From Mariannaea sp. PMI_226 (Eukaryota; Ascomycota; Sordariomycetes; Hypocreales; Nectriaceae): a stretch of 64,000 bases of DNA. The stretch spans positions 682,001-746,000 of the forward strand of contig JANFOG010000008.1 in the NCBI GenBank assembly GCA_024336345.1. The letters run 5' to 3'. Numbering within the stretch: position 1 is the stretch's first letter; each line of letters opens with the position of its first letter. The position numbers were made by a program, and so were the translations under genes. This document shows positions 21,565-32,772 of this stretch, piece by piece. The notes beneath the pieces were generated by a model. That model was not told the origin of the DNA, searched no databases, and was given only the letters and a program-made list of their open reading frames with translations.

Positions 21565-22829
21565 ATGATTACCCTCCTCTCCCCTCACTTCGTACCGCTG
21601 CCAGTGACCGAAAATGACCTCATCATCGCTTCTTTGGCCTTTGGCTTCACCATCGGCTTCGGGTGGCTGACCACCTGGACTGCGTTTAAGCAGACTATCC
21701 ATGTCTACCGACGCCGGGGACGTGCTGTCACTCGCAATGCCTACGTGTGGATGGTGTGGCTGGAGATTCTGGTTTGCCTCATCTTTGCTATTATTTGCTT
21801 TTTGCACTTGCGAGATATTATCCCGCCCAGGTCAGTCTGCAGTGCTTCACCCAATGACACGACTTCCACCATTTGAATCATCAACACATGCTGATATTCT
21901 TGATAATGCAGTTTCGCCTTTTTCTTTACTATTGGTAGGTTCATTCTCTCATTATTTGATAGCAAGCCATTAACCAGTCTCCTATTGGTATAGTGACAAC
22001 ATGGGCCCTTCAGGTACGCTTCCCCTTCATTCATCGTGAAGACATAATCGACGTTGAATTACACGACTAAAACTTTGTCAAGGTACAATTTCTTCTTCAG
22101 ATTATTGTCAACCGATGCGGTATTCTTCTCACGGACCAGAAAAAGACCTACCGTCTCAAGGTAGCCATCGCTACCTTGATTACTGCCGTCAACATCTCCG
22201 TCTACTGTATCTGGATTCCCGCACGGCTTCAGATCACCGAGGAGTACGTCTGGATCAACAGCTGGTGGGATCGATGTGAAAAGGTCATCTATCTTCTCGT
22301 TGACGGAGCGCTTAACCTCTACTTTATTCACATTGTCAAAGTTAACTTGGTCATCCACGGCTTGACCAAGTACAGAGAATTGGTCCGCTTCAACATGTTC
22401 ATCATTGGGTTTTCCCTCAGCATGGATGTCCTAATCATCTCAATGATGAGTCTCAAAAATACTTTTGTGTAAGTGAAACGTTGCCATAGCTATTAACGCA
22501 CAGGATCAGCTAATGTTGTCGGAATATCCAGCTACATGCAGTTCCATCCTCTCGCCTACATTGTCAAGCTCAACATCGAAATGTCCATGGCCGACCTGAT
22601 TGGAAAGATTGCCCGAAGCAGGGACTGCGGTGTTATTTCCGAGGGAACATTCTCCAATCCGTTTGGAGACGAGCCCATCAACTTTCACTTTGAGGACAGC
22701 GTCTCTCCATCAACGACGACGTCAAGACGAAGGACATTGGCAGGGGATGAAATATCACTGAAACCCACTACCACAGCACTATCCTTTACGAGGAGGAGGA
22801 GTATAGCTACCAGTGACGGAGTGGTATAG
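21565..22829 (+). CDS. Multi-pass (about 7 TM) fungal membrane protein
   Basis: Five exons fit: 21565-21830, 21912-21934, 21994-22013, 22083-22468 and 22532-22829, giving 330 residues. All donors are GTNNGT-like or GTACGC, and phases agree at every junction. Exons 2 and 3 are only 23 and 20 nt long, yet they restore the segment SFAFFFTIVTTWALQVQFLL, a transmembrane helix. Hydrophobic segments also occur at about residues 19-40, 60-85, 130-150, 175-200 and 215-240, followed by the conserved-looking stretch YMQFHPLAYIVKLNIEM and a basic, Ser/Thr-rich cytoplasmic tail. Topology resembles fungal orphan 7TM proteins found only in filamentous ascomycetes. No ligand or pathway can be assigned; a receptor-like role is only a guess. 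Confidence 0.82.
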
Positions 22830-24240
22830 CATTGACGGAACCAGGAGAAGAATTTGACGGCATAGATCAGAGGAAGAGGGGAAGACATTTTAACATAAGA
22901 TCGCCGTGGCAGGCGAACGAATTCTGGATACAAGCATCAGCGATACTCAATTTTACATACTACTTTTAATGATGGGAAGATATTTTAAGATCTCCTTAGG
23001 TTCAAAGAGAATCGAGAAAGAAAGGAGATCACACAAGAGACTGTTATACAGGTTCTACTTGATAATACAAGAAAAACAATACCTATTTCTTCTCTCTGTT
23101 CGTTCGTACCATCCATCGACACCGGGTCTAGTCTCAAATAATTTGCGACGAAAGTCGTTGTCTTTGCCTACCCATCTCAAGGTCGTACTTGGTATTGATA
23201 TTCTGAAACACGACAAGTTGAATGAGAACGAGGGAACTAGATGATTAACAAGGCTCCGCCATACGTAGGGTAAGTCGCATGCCAGCCAGTGCTGAACGAT
23301 TTCAGCAACACCTATACAGGTTTCTTAAGCGAATTCGAATATATATATTGAAAGCATGAGGCAGCAAAGGTAATCTGAGGTGTATCAGCCGCCTGCATGG
23401 GTGAATCAGCCTTGTGTCATTGTCGTTGACTACCTTGGGTGTCAAGTTGTATATTCCATATGGTACAACCACCCACCCAATCAAACCAGTTATTCGGCCA
23501 AAAAAGCTGCGTGGCCTGATTGTCCTCAACACTAAATCCTAATATTCGTTTTACAGTACATAATCTACTCATCAAGAAAGTGTTTGTGGGTTGCTTTTGC
23601 GGCAATTGCCGTTTGACGATCCCAAAGTAGACATAAGAATAGAAGTAGGCTGCCTGCTAATGCAGGTCGTGCAAACCGGCATGCTGCGAGGTTCTGTGGA
23701 ACAAGGCTCAGCGAGCTGTCAGGCCCCTAGAATCCACCAACGGTCAGCCCTATGACCCCCATTACAGGTACCTAACGCCCAGCGATCATACCCTGGAACG
23801 CAGCGCCAGCAAAACAGACTTTACACTGCCATGGCCACAACGACCCCGTTGGATTTAGTGCGTGAACAGACTGGCACCAAGGATTCAACTTTGAGAGTGA
23901 GCCGCCAATGAGGAGTTGGCATTTGCGCAGCTGTCGGCGAAAACTACATCATTCCCTCCTTGCGAGTGATGGCGCTTTGGAGGTGATTCGAGAATGATGC
24001 TGTCACTCCCTCAGATGAACGTTGAAATACTGCTTCTATTTTATGCTGCTCTAGCCTCCCTAGCTCTTTAGTCAATTCATTTTCTTCTCTCTTTCTCCCT
24101 CACTCTCCGATATGCGACAGAAACCAACGAGGTCTAATTATACATTGCCTTCCTTCCTGTTGTTCATATTCTCATGCTGTGAAACTCATTTTCGACTTCG
24201 ATCTCTCACATGAGCTAAAGACGAATCCGACTGGATCTCG
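22830..24240. other. Intergenic region between two membrane-protein genes
   Basis: About 1.4 kb. The part after 22830 should be the 3' flank of the first membrane gene. Open frames at 22906-23605 lie on both strands and show no family resemblance. Pyrimidine-rich DNA at about 24060-24180 suits the promoter/leader of the next gene. Confidence 0.5.
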
Positions 24241-25647
24241 ATGAGCTATCCAGGTGCCCTTGCGCCTCCTCCAGGGGTCGTGCCGAACCTGGATAACCCC
24301 AGAGATGTCTTGCGAACGTGCAACTATGTTGCACAGGGCCTAACGATGGGTATTGTCTCGATGTTTATAGCAATGTGGTGCTATGCAAAGATGAAGATTC
24401 TTAGAGTTTCTGCAAAAGACTGTAAGCTGCCTATATCTCAAAACAAGGGCACTCAGATGGTCCTTTTTCTTTTGTATATGGAAGCGGCTGCTAATTGATG
24501 ATTATGCTAGGCCCAGCATTTTGTGCATATGTACGATGATGACCCAAATCCCTGCAGTGATCCTTCCTCTGACCACGTGGTACAGTTATGCCTAATAGCG
24601 TGGTGCATCGCTGCATGCTTTAGTGTGTCCTATCCTGCTGGCCGGTTGGCCTCGATACGTTTAAAGAAACTGACTGTTTCTTGCAGCGAGTATATTCGGT
24701 GCTGGCTTGAACCAGTGGGAAGTATCACCGAATAAAATACTAGACTTCTATAAGGCAAGGCAACTCACACTGCATTCACAGACAAAAGACACACTAGAAT
24801 GGATATTCAAGGTCGTAGAAGCTAACACTACCTCTAGACAAGCTATACACTTATCGCTCTCTATTGCCCTCTGCTTCTCAGCGTCAAGCTCGCCCTGCTC
24901 ATTCTGATCATCGAAGTCTTTGGATCCACCCACCACAAGGTCTATAACCTCATCCGCGCATTCATTGCCTTGCTCATCCTCTACTATACCACGGTATTCT
25001 TTGTTGGCATCTTCTTGTGCTGGCCCATCTCTGCCTTCTGGCTTGGGGAGATGGACAAATGCATAAACATTGACACCTTATTCACTTTCGACGCCACCGT
25101 GTCCACAATCACCGATCTTATCATCCTCCTCCTGCCCTTGCCTCTAACATGGTCGCTCCAACTGCCCAGGCGGAAGCGCCTGCGTATTGCTAGCTTGCTT
25201 GGCGCAGGAGGTATCGCTGCAGCGTTTAGCATATACCGGCTGGTGCTGACGCTGAGGACCAGGAATTCTGAGAATGAGACTATTGTGTTGGTCAAGAACA
25301 CTATGGCAATGTATGTACTGTTTTCCTCTGCTTCCCTCTTCGCCCTTTTTTCTTTCTTTTTTGAGCGAACCTAGCTAATGCCTGGAAGAAGCGCCGAAGT
25401 CGGCATAGGACTGATATGTGCCTGCTTCCCGGCTGTCAATGCGCTCCTCATGAAACGAGGCGACGACTCCTACTATGGGTACGGGCAGAATAGCCAGGCC
25501 AGGACGGCCATCCATAGCGAAAGTACGCTCATACAGTACGCCGGGAACATGAACATCACCAAGCCCAGATCTAGTCACCACGACAGAGTCAGGCCGGAAA
25601 CTCCAGTTGAGCTCCAGGTGCTAGCGAGCGAAGCCCCTAACCAATGA
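24241..25647 (+). CDS. PTH11/SAT4-type rhodopsin-fold membrane protein (exon model tentative)
   Basis: The C-terminal half is clear. One exon carries LALLILIIEVFG, YYTTVFFVGIFLCWPISAFW, CINIDTLFTFDATVSTITD, then LLLPLPLTWSLQLPRRKRLR, and the last exon gives SAEVGIGLICACFPAVNALL; these are signatures of the fungal SAT4/PTH11-like 7TM family. The N-terminal half is harder. A full-phase model is 24241-24421, 24511-24530, 24586-24622, 24687-24811, 24889-25310 and 25389-25647, giving 347 residues and including the family-like TSIFGAGLNQWEVSPNKI. It needs 20- and 37-nt exons and a 55-bp intron, so decay of the first half is an alternative. Family members are plasma-membrane receptors or orphans; no CFEM domain is present. 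The length is slightly short for the family. Confidence 0.65.
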
Positions 25648-27229
25648 CCTAGACGGTCTGGTATTAATATTATCAATTAAAATTCCAAAGAAAGCAGCAT
25701 TTGCGCAGAGGAGGATTTACTGCTGGTGCCGAGGCACATCCTCCTGGTTTGCTCTGAAAATGTAATCGCTCATCTCTGCAATCATGGACCTCCTGGTGTC
25801 TCAAGACTCCCCTGCCAAGTGATTATCACACCCCATCTGAGTATTCATCACTTTTTTGCTTTATCGTCGAAGCCGGTTCCTGATCTCTTCCGCACGTGGC
25901 TCCTCTCCCGTATGTGATGCCAGCCTTGTCAAATCCCGCCGAGGACCGGGCCGTCGCCTTCTATTTCGATGTTGCCGATTCAAATTCATGCAGTAAAGAA
26001 ATCGCAGAATGCGAAAAATCGGGCCCTGGGGGTACATTACCGACGATTTATGAGGCGTGAGCAAGGAAGATATCTTGGGATGTATGCGCAAATGTCGTCA
26101 AACTTTGGGTACGGTCTGGTGGAGAGGATTGCACCCGCTAATCTAGATGGTTTAGTGTTTTTCGATGTGATGGGTGCGTATTCCAAGGCTTGGTTCAGCG
26201 GTCACAAAAGTTTTCTCTTGTTTGGAGCAATTTTATGCAGCGGGTGAAGTGTGCTTGATGTTTGTGAGAGATTTGATGGAAGCGGAATTCAGTCTGTCCA
26301 GTCCAGATAAATACTTAAGGCAGGGCTGAGTCGAACAAAGAGAAGTGACTATATACAAACCGAGACAGCATCACCAGAGGCTCTGGAGGATGTTTGAGGC
26401 ATATTTTCCCCTGTTTGATTGAGAATCTTGATGTAGTTTGTCAAGCATCGAGCTGGTTCGACAGAGGTCGCAGAGATATAAATGATTCAGTTTCTATTTT
26501 CTTCTCTTATTCAGCTCATTGATGAATGCACTCTATCTCCAGTTTGATACCCTTGTTTTAATCATGTTTACTCATTCGTTTATCCTTACTCATATTGTTC
26601 ATGAAGCCTGAGCATCTATTGCTCCCAGTACAAACTGCGCGGCTCATCAAGTACTCATTTAGCTAAACGTGCCCTTCGATTGTAAAGGATTACTTACTGC
26701 CCATTGCCATCTCGTCAAACCATCGCTTCAAACATGCTTGTTCTTTCCTACCGTTCACTGTTATTAGTGACCAACCCAACAGATCCTGTCATCTACTGTA
26801 CACGCTGGCTAGGCGGAACTTGCGCGAAATCGGCGGACTCTCTAGCTCCCGGCTCGGATGTCTTCTCACGGCCTTCCGGGCTTCCCCCGGCTCCACTTCT
26901 TTTTACTCTATGGGCCGAAAGCCGATGCGGAGGTCCACCTCGGCTTTTGCCCCAAAGGAGGGGAATGAGGTTATCCAACCATAGATTCGCTGCGGATTCG
27001 ATATTGGCATCGTTTATACTGAGGGGGTGGCCTGAGGAGTAGAACTTGCATGCAAGTGAGCATGTGTTGAGGAGTGTTTCGTCTCGTCATATCCACTGGT
27101 TTACGCTCTTTGGTGAGGTCCTGCAGTCCGTAGCTCCCCCTCTTCAACCCCGCAGAGTGAGTTCAGTCTCCGGCGAGTGGTTTAACAGTTTACAACGTCT
27201 ACTCACGTCATTCGTTTAATGAGCGTAAA
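25648..27229. other. Intergenic region upstream of the sugar kinase
   Basis: About 1.6 kb with no supported gene. The part from about 26700 to 27060 is GC-richer than its surroundings, holds many CGG/CCG words of the kind bound by Zn2Cys6 proteins, and contains an inverted repeat at 26912-26953. This probably is the kinase promoter. Open frames at 25726-26247 are short and unrecognised. Confidence 0.5.
26912..26953. promoter_or_regulatory. Inverted repeat upstream of the acid sugar kinase
   Basis: The left arm GGGCCGAAAGCCGA (26912-26925) pairs with the right arm TCGGCTTTTGCCCC (26940-26953), matching at 12 of 14 positions around a 14-base centre, which itself contains GAGGTCCACCTC-like symmetry. 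It lies about 280 bp before the kinase start codon. CGG half-sites in opposite orientation suggest a Zn2Cys6 dimer site; an RNA hairpin in the leader is an alternative. Confidence 0.45.
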
Positions 27230-28687
27230 ATGTCATCAGACGAGGTGCTTGATCGTGATTCAACCCTGGGATCCCTGCCTCCTGCTCCCTCAAAAGAGCT
27301 ACGCAGTAATGTCAGGGCCCTTCTTCAAAATCCCTCTTCCAAAGCTCCCATCCTTGTCATCCTCGATGACGATCCCACAGGGACACAGACATGCCACGAC
27401 GTCAACATTCTCACTGTATGGGACGTTCCCCGCTTGGTGATCGAGTTCAAGGAGACCAGGCATGGCGGCGGGTTCTTCATCCTCACCAATTCACGGGCGA
27501 TGCACCCCCAGCAAGCTCGCCATCTGATCACAGAGATCTGTACCAACTTGCAGTCAGCGTCCAAGGAAGCTGGCGTCACATTCGAGGTGGTGCTGCGCAG
27601 TGACTCAACTCTGAGAGGTCATTTCCCGCTCGAAGCTGAAGCCGCCGAGCAGATCCTAGGCGCTGCAGATGCATGGGTTCTCTGTCCGTTCTTCTTGCAG
27701 GGTGGTCGATACACCATCGGCGATGTGCACTACGTCCAAGAAGGCGACAAGCTGGTACCTGCGGCGCAAACACCGTTTGCCAAGGACGCTACTTTTGGCT
27801 ACAAGAGCTCTAACTTGAGAGACTACGTCGTCGAGAAGACAAAGGGGGCCATATCCAAGGAGAAAATCACATCCATCAGCCTGGAGACAATTCGGATTGG
27901 TGGGATCGAGGGTGTTCTGAAGCAGCTGACGGAGGAGGTAGGCAACAACCGGCCTGTGATAGTGATCAATGCCGCGGCCGATGAGGATGTCGACGTCGTA
28001 GTCGCTGCCCTTTTGAAGGCTTCGGAATCGGGACGGCGATGTCTCTTCAGAACCGGTGCCGCTTTCGTCTCAGCACGGCTCGGCATCCAGTCAATCCCCC
28101 CCATCTCAGCCAGGCAGCTGGGCCTCTCCGGCAATGTCGGCGGCCTGGTCATCGCAGGATCTTATGTTCCCAAGACGACGTCCCAACTTGAAGCGTTACG
28201 AAATCTATCCGGCAATAGACTTACTAGTGTCGTCATCGATGTGCGAACCTTGCTGCAATCCCCAGCTGCTGCCGATGAGGAGGTGTCAAAAGCTCTCGTC
28301 ATTGCCGAGCGGGAAATCAAGCGTGGCCAAGATGTTCTTGTCATGACCAGCCGCGAGCTGATTCTCGGGGAAGATGAAACCGCAAGCTTGGACATTGGAG
28401 CGACTGTGGCCCGCGTGTTAGTTTCGTTCCTCCAGAAGCTCGAGCAGAAACCTCGCTACATCATCGCCAAGGGCGGCATCACATCATCAGACATGGCAAC
28501 GAAGGGACTAAGGATGAAACGCGCTCTCATCGTTGGTCAGGCAGCGCCTGGTGTTCCGCTTTGGCGATGCGACGAGCCGGAGTCTAAGTGGCCTGGCTTG
28601 CCGTATGTTGTGTTTCCCGGAAATGTTGGGACAAACGAGACGTTGTATGAGGTGGTGAGGGACTGGTCTGTCGGTCAGAGTGAATAA
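27230..28687 (+). CDS. Four-carbon acid sugar kinase (OtnK/DUF1537 family)
   Basis: An intronless 485-residue protein. The N-terminal domain begins with ILVILDDDPTGTQTCHDV (DDDPTGTQ at 46-53), followed by FILTNSRAM and VLRSDSTLRGHFPLE, the signatures of the four-carbon acid sugar kinase N-terminal domain. The C-terminal nucleotide-binding domain starts near residue 308 (VIAGSYVPKTTSQLE) and includes IIAKGGITSSDMA and a Gly-rich FPGNVG close to the end. Known members phosphorylate C4 acid sugars such as 3-dehydro-threonate/erythronate using ATP, feeding them to an aldolase. In bacteria the gene sits beside its dehydrogenase and aldolase; neither partner is in this window. Lack of introns and strong resemblance to bacterial proteins fit an old acquisition, but fungal homologues exist. 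The next gene to the right on the same strand is a Zn2Cys6 regulator. Confidence 0.92.
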   Translation: MSSDEVLDRDSTLGSLPPAPSKELRSNVRALLQNPSSKAPILVILDDDPTGTQTCHDVNILTVWDVPRLVIEFKETRHGGGFFILTNSRAMHPQQARHLITEICTNLQSASKEAGVTFEVVLRSDSTLRGHFPLEAEAAEQILGAADAWVLCPFFLQGGRYTIGDVHYVQEGDKLVPAAQTPFAKDATFGYKSSNLRDYVVEKTKGAISKEKITSISLETIRIGGIEGVLKQLTEEVGNNRPVIVINAAADEDVDVVVAALLKASESGRRCLFRTGAAFVSARLGIQSIPPISARQLGLSGNVGGLVIAGSYVPKTTSQLEALRNLSGNRLTSVVIDVRTLLQSPAAADEEVSKALVIAEREIKRGQDVLVMTSRELILGEDETASLDIGATVARVLVSFLQKLEQKPRYIIAKGGITSSDMATKGLRMKRALIVGQAAPGVPLWRCDEPESKWPGLPYVVFPGNVGTNETLYEVVRDWSVGQSE

Positions 28688-29545
28688 TGGCAACGAGAAA
28701 GCGGCGAGGCGCAGGCAAATATTGTACAAGGATATAGGATGTTCCATTTGTAGCGCTTGTATGTGACTAACTGTTTGGCCATTTGAAGCGAGCCTTCATG
28801 AGTCCTACGACGAATTTTATTTCTCCCACTTAAATGTCCGTTCGAAACGTCTCGTGAGATCCTGTAATTGTATATAAAAGCATCTTCTTTAGTCAGTCAA
28901 CAAGCATTAAATGTACAAAATTTACCTGTTTAGAACATTCGAAAGGCTCAATTGTGCCGTCTGAGGAAAATACGGAAAGAAAATGGATCCCGGTCGCTTT
29001 GGAGGCGCATCACCGAGATCTCGTCAAATAAATATATATCGTCATTTTGCAACAAAATACCAAGTCCATCCTGCCAGAGATTCCCTTTCTCTTTTACTTA
29101 TCTTTCGTACGGACTCCCAGCATCACTTCTCAATTAACGACGGCCCCCGTTTCATTTTATTTGGATCAAACGAATACACCGAAAAGGCCGCCTTGCGATC
29201 TCAGTCCATACTCCGGACACGGGCGTTTTATTAATCTCCGTATCCGTACAACTCGATCAGGTTGAATGCTCCACTCGCGTATGTTCCATGACCAAGTATT
29301 GGTCTTGCAGCAGGACAATCATACGGTTCGGGGTATTGAAAAACTCCGATGCCCGAGTTTAAGTCCCCGTTACCTCCGCAGACAAGGGAAAACAAATATC
29401 ACAACCCATAGGAGCTGAAATCCTGCGGCTGCTAAATCCGTTTTTTGAAATGCGCTTTTCAAATGTGGAGGAATAATTTATTTGTTTTAATGTTCCTCCC
29501 ATAAAAAAAAGAAACCAAAAAAAAAAACCTCAGTGACCTCCAGCC
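28688..29545. other. Intergenic region between kinase and Zn2Cys6 regulator
   Basis: About 0.86 kb holding the kinase 3' flank and the regulator's promoter and leader. Short same-strand open frames at 28952-29265 overlap in different phases and look random. An A-rich run immediately precedes the regulator's start codon. Confidence 0.5.
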
Positions 29546-32102
29546 ATGGACGACTTCGTAGTGAGTCGAGAGGCAAGCTACATGCAAGCCGCCAGCAGCG
29601 ACGGGGTCAACCACAAACAGAGGGCATGCGCCAACTGCGCTCGTCTTAAAATGAAATGCCAGTGGCCGGCAGCTGGGACCGGGAGGCCCGAAAAGGCTTG
29701 TGTGAGGTCGGTTTCGGTGGTTTGAATACACGCCGGTTGGTTTTTTTTTTTGTTGACCATGATGCTGATGCCTCTTTTGGTTGTGAATAGGTGTGATAGG
29801 ATGAAGTTGTCCTGCAAAGTACCTGAAGCTGCGCCAAGAAAGAAGCGAGGTAAATCAACGTAAGCTTCCTCATATCTTTTGTTTGTCTGTTATTTCCTAG
29901 TCTGTGTCAAATCAAACTACGTATTTCTTCCCTTTTGGTTATTTGTCTTTGCTCTCTACGTCCTGATTCATCGTTGACATTGTGCCGTGTTGTAGACGAG
30001 TCGCCCAGTTGGAAAGGAAGCTTGATGGCATCGTCGAACTTCTCGCCGCAAGCCAACATGTTCAGCAACGGGTTCCATCCCCGCTGACACCTGAAAGCCC
30101 CAATGCTGGTCAGATGCAGGTACATGCTCAAGTTCCAGCTCAGCTCCCAGCCCCAGTTCAGCTTCAGTCACAACCTCAAGAAGATCTTGGGCAACACCCA
30201 ATGTCCCAAGCCGTCCCCAAAGAACCCTATCCTTTCAATGGCGTTGGCAAACTCTCATGTCACGGTGAACTGCTCGTGCCTGATGTCCCCTTTGACGAAG
30301 CGCCTTGCCTCGAGCTACTTCCCGGATTCCGCATCACTCAGCTGCAAGCCGCAAAGGCACTGGACACCTACCGTTACGACCTCGTACCGGTGTACCCCTT
30401 TGTTCCTTTACCCAAGAACATGACTGCTCGCGACCTGTACACCGGGTCGCGTTTCTTATTCTGGACCATCATGTCGGTGACGATACCAACATCCGGGGAC
30501 GTCCAACGCAATGTGAGGGCTTGGTTTCGCAAGTATCTTGCCGAGCATATACTGGTCCGCCAGGAACGGCGCTTAGATATTCTCCAAGCCATACTTATCC
30601 ACCTCGGCTGGTGAGTCTCCCTTTTCCTTGTAGTTGTCCTCGTAATGACATTGTTTAATTTTCCTAACTCGTCGTCTATTAGGAACGACTTCCCCTTCTA
30701 TCTAGAGCCACAAGCGACCCCCATTCTTCAAATGGCCGTGTCTCTAATAGTCGATCTCCAATTAGACAGATCGCCGTTATGTAGCGCACTCGCTCAACGG
30801 ACACTACTTGGAGACGCATGGCAGACAGTACCTAAAAGCCAATGCGGACCGAAAATGAAGACTGTTCACAGCCTTGAAGATAAACGGTCCGTGTTGGGGT
30901 ATTACCATCTTTCATCCTTGTAAGTTTACTATCTCTCTCAGGCGTTCCACGTGTGCCCTTTTTATTTTCTCCCTTCTTCTTGAACTCAGCTCACATCCTT
31001 GCTTCAAATAGACTCTGCGTGTTATTCCGAAGAGGAATCGGTTTCCCATGGAGCAACTTTCTTGCCCAGTGTGCCGACTCACTGCTCGAAACAAGCGAGT
31101 TTGAGTCCGACAAGATGCTCGTGGCCTTGGTTAAAATGCACCATGTCGCTGAGCGCACATTTGCTGTTATGCGTACCACAGATTACCTCGAGCAGGTCAA
31201 CGTCGTCTTCCGCGCCCCGCTCGACATGGCCATCAACAACGCCCGTCGAGAACTGGACAACATTGTCAAAGCCCAGCCGGAGAGCGTCAAGCAAAATAGT
31301 AAGTCACGATGACGTTTTTTTCTTTTCGGGTGGTTTCCATCTCATTCTTAATCGTCTTCTGTGGCGTACGCAAACTAACCGCTTTGCAGAAATGTTCTGG
31401 TCTCACTACTACATACTCGTCATGCGACTGTACGAGCCGGTGGTGTGGATGAAAGCCCCGTCAATTTCCGACTCGGACACCCTCAGCGCCGAGCCCTTTG
31501 AGCGCACCGAAGCCTTATGGAAGCTGGTCCAATCTATAAGCAATTATTACAACCACCAACTCTCCATCCCAGCTGTCGAATTGTCAACCTTTCCCGTCAC
31601 TGCAGGCGGCTTTGGCGCCTTCACCGTCGTTACTTCTGCCCGTCTCCTGTTCTTAGAAGGGTCACCTGACTGGGACCCTTCCATCGCTCGCCGACGTTTG
31701 GACCTGGGAGACCTGCTCAAGCGCATGAGCGCTCACTACGAGGAGGCGTACCACACAGCAGTGAACATGGGCCGGCGCGTACGCATCCTGGACGATGGCA
31801 CGACAATGTTTCTCAAGTTTAGCTACAAGACCCGCTGGATTCGGCACTGGTATATGGGCAAGATCCCGGCGGACGAGCAGCCGTCGCATCCGGAGAGAAC
31901 GGCGCCAGAGCAACCGCAGACCGACACGGCGCCCGGGATGACGGCGGCAGCGGCGGCGACGACGGAACCGGGGACTGTGACGGAGCCTATGCCGGATTGG
32001 GCGACGGACGTGCAGTTTGATGAGAGTTTCTGGCAGGAAATGCTGTCATTTACGGGAGATTTGACGGAAATTCCGCTGACGAATGCGATGCCAGGAGTGT
32101 AG
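29546..32102 (+). CDS. Zn2Cys6 transcription factor with coiled coil
   Basis: Six exons: 29546-29706, 29791-29859, 29996-30610, 30683-30919, 31012-31298 and 31390-32102, all with GT/AG borders in phase; 693 residues. The start codon lies in a good context (CAGCCATGG). The zinc cluster is at Cys 28, 31, 38, 52, 55 and 62 (core ACANCARLKMKCQW, then CVRCDRMKLSC) with a long 13-residue middle loop, and intron 1 splits it. A basic run RKKRGK and a short leucine-rich coiled coil (RVAQLERKLDGIVELL, about 78-93) follow, typical of dimer linkers. The middle (about 150-560) is the fungal-specific regulatory domain, and the tail is acidic and Pro/Thr-rich, ending in DESFWQEMLSF, which could be an activation segment. 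Its position beside the acid sugar kinase makes control of that gene possible, but this is only inference. Confidence 0.92.
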
Positions 32103-32772
32103 TCGGTGAAGATGATGATACCCCTTTGAGTTACGTTGGCGGCTGAGAAGTAGGATGGAGAAACACGCTGTGAAAAACCGGGATGTGGTAACAATGGTTG
32201 GGAAGAATGAATGATCAATTCATGCTAATGCTCATGAAACGGTAGGCTTTTTTTCTTCTTTCAAGAAAGCAAAAGCTCGCATTTTAGACTTTGATAGGGG
32301 TTCTTTTACGGAGATCGTAATTACACTTGAAGACACTTAATGTGACACACCTTACAATAACCACTCTCTTCAATTTTGCTGGCTTGACTTATTTCCAATT
32401 CAAGCTCATCTGGTTGACATGCCCTTGTTTTGCGCCGGGCCGGGCCGGGGTTCGGTTTGGCGGGGTCATCCGTCAGCAACGACCGAGAAGTTTGCCCCAA
32501 CTGTGCCCAAGCTGCCCCTCGCTTCGTCGGCGAACCGCCCTGGAGCTCCTCTCCTTTTTTCCCTCTTCTCACTCCAATTCATTTCCTTTGGGATTGTCTT
32601 TCCTCCGGCGGTAAGACTCGGGAGAAATAGACCCGACAGAAGCAAGGAAAGGACAATAATTTTAATATTCTTCTCTTTAATCAATTGTGTCCTTATTTTC
32701 TTCCCTTTTTTTTTTACCAATTTCTCTTCGCTGCCACTCTCCCCGAGCTTTCGTCGAATAATACTCCCAACA
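32103..32772. other. Intergenic region and leader of EXPERA gene
   Basis: About 0.67 kb without a supported gene. The right half is a pyrimidine-rich stretch leading to the ATG at 32773, as is common in fungal promoters and leaders. Open frames here on both strands are compositional. Confidence 0.55.

Noticed and set aside
22059..22358. Minus-strand 99-codon frame in the membrane-protein gene
   Set aside because: Antisense shadow of exon 4 of the five-exon membrane protein.
26704..27042. 112-codon frame upstream of the sugar kinase
   Set aside because: Its length reflects the GC-rich promoter block; composition (Leu/Pro/Ser/Arg) and lack of homology argue against coding.
27230..32102. A biosynthetic or catabolic gene cluster around the sugar kinase
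   Set aside because: Only the kinase and one regulator are present; no dehydrogenase, aldolase, transporter or scaffold enzyme is linked.
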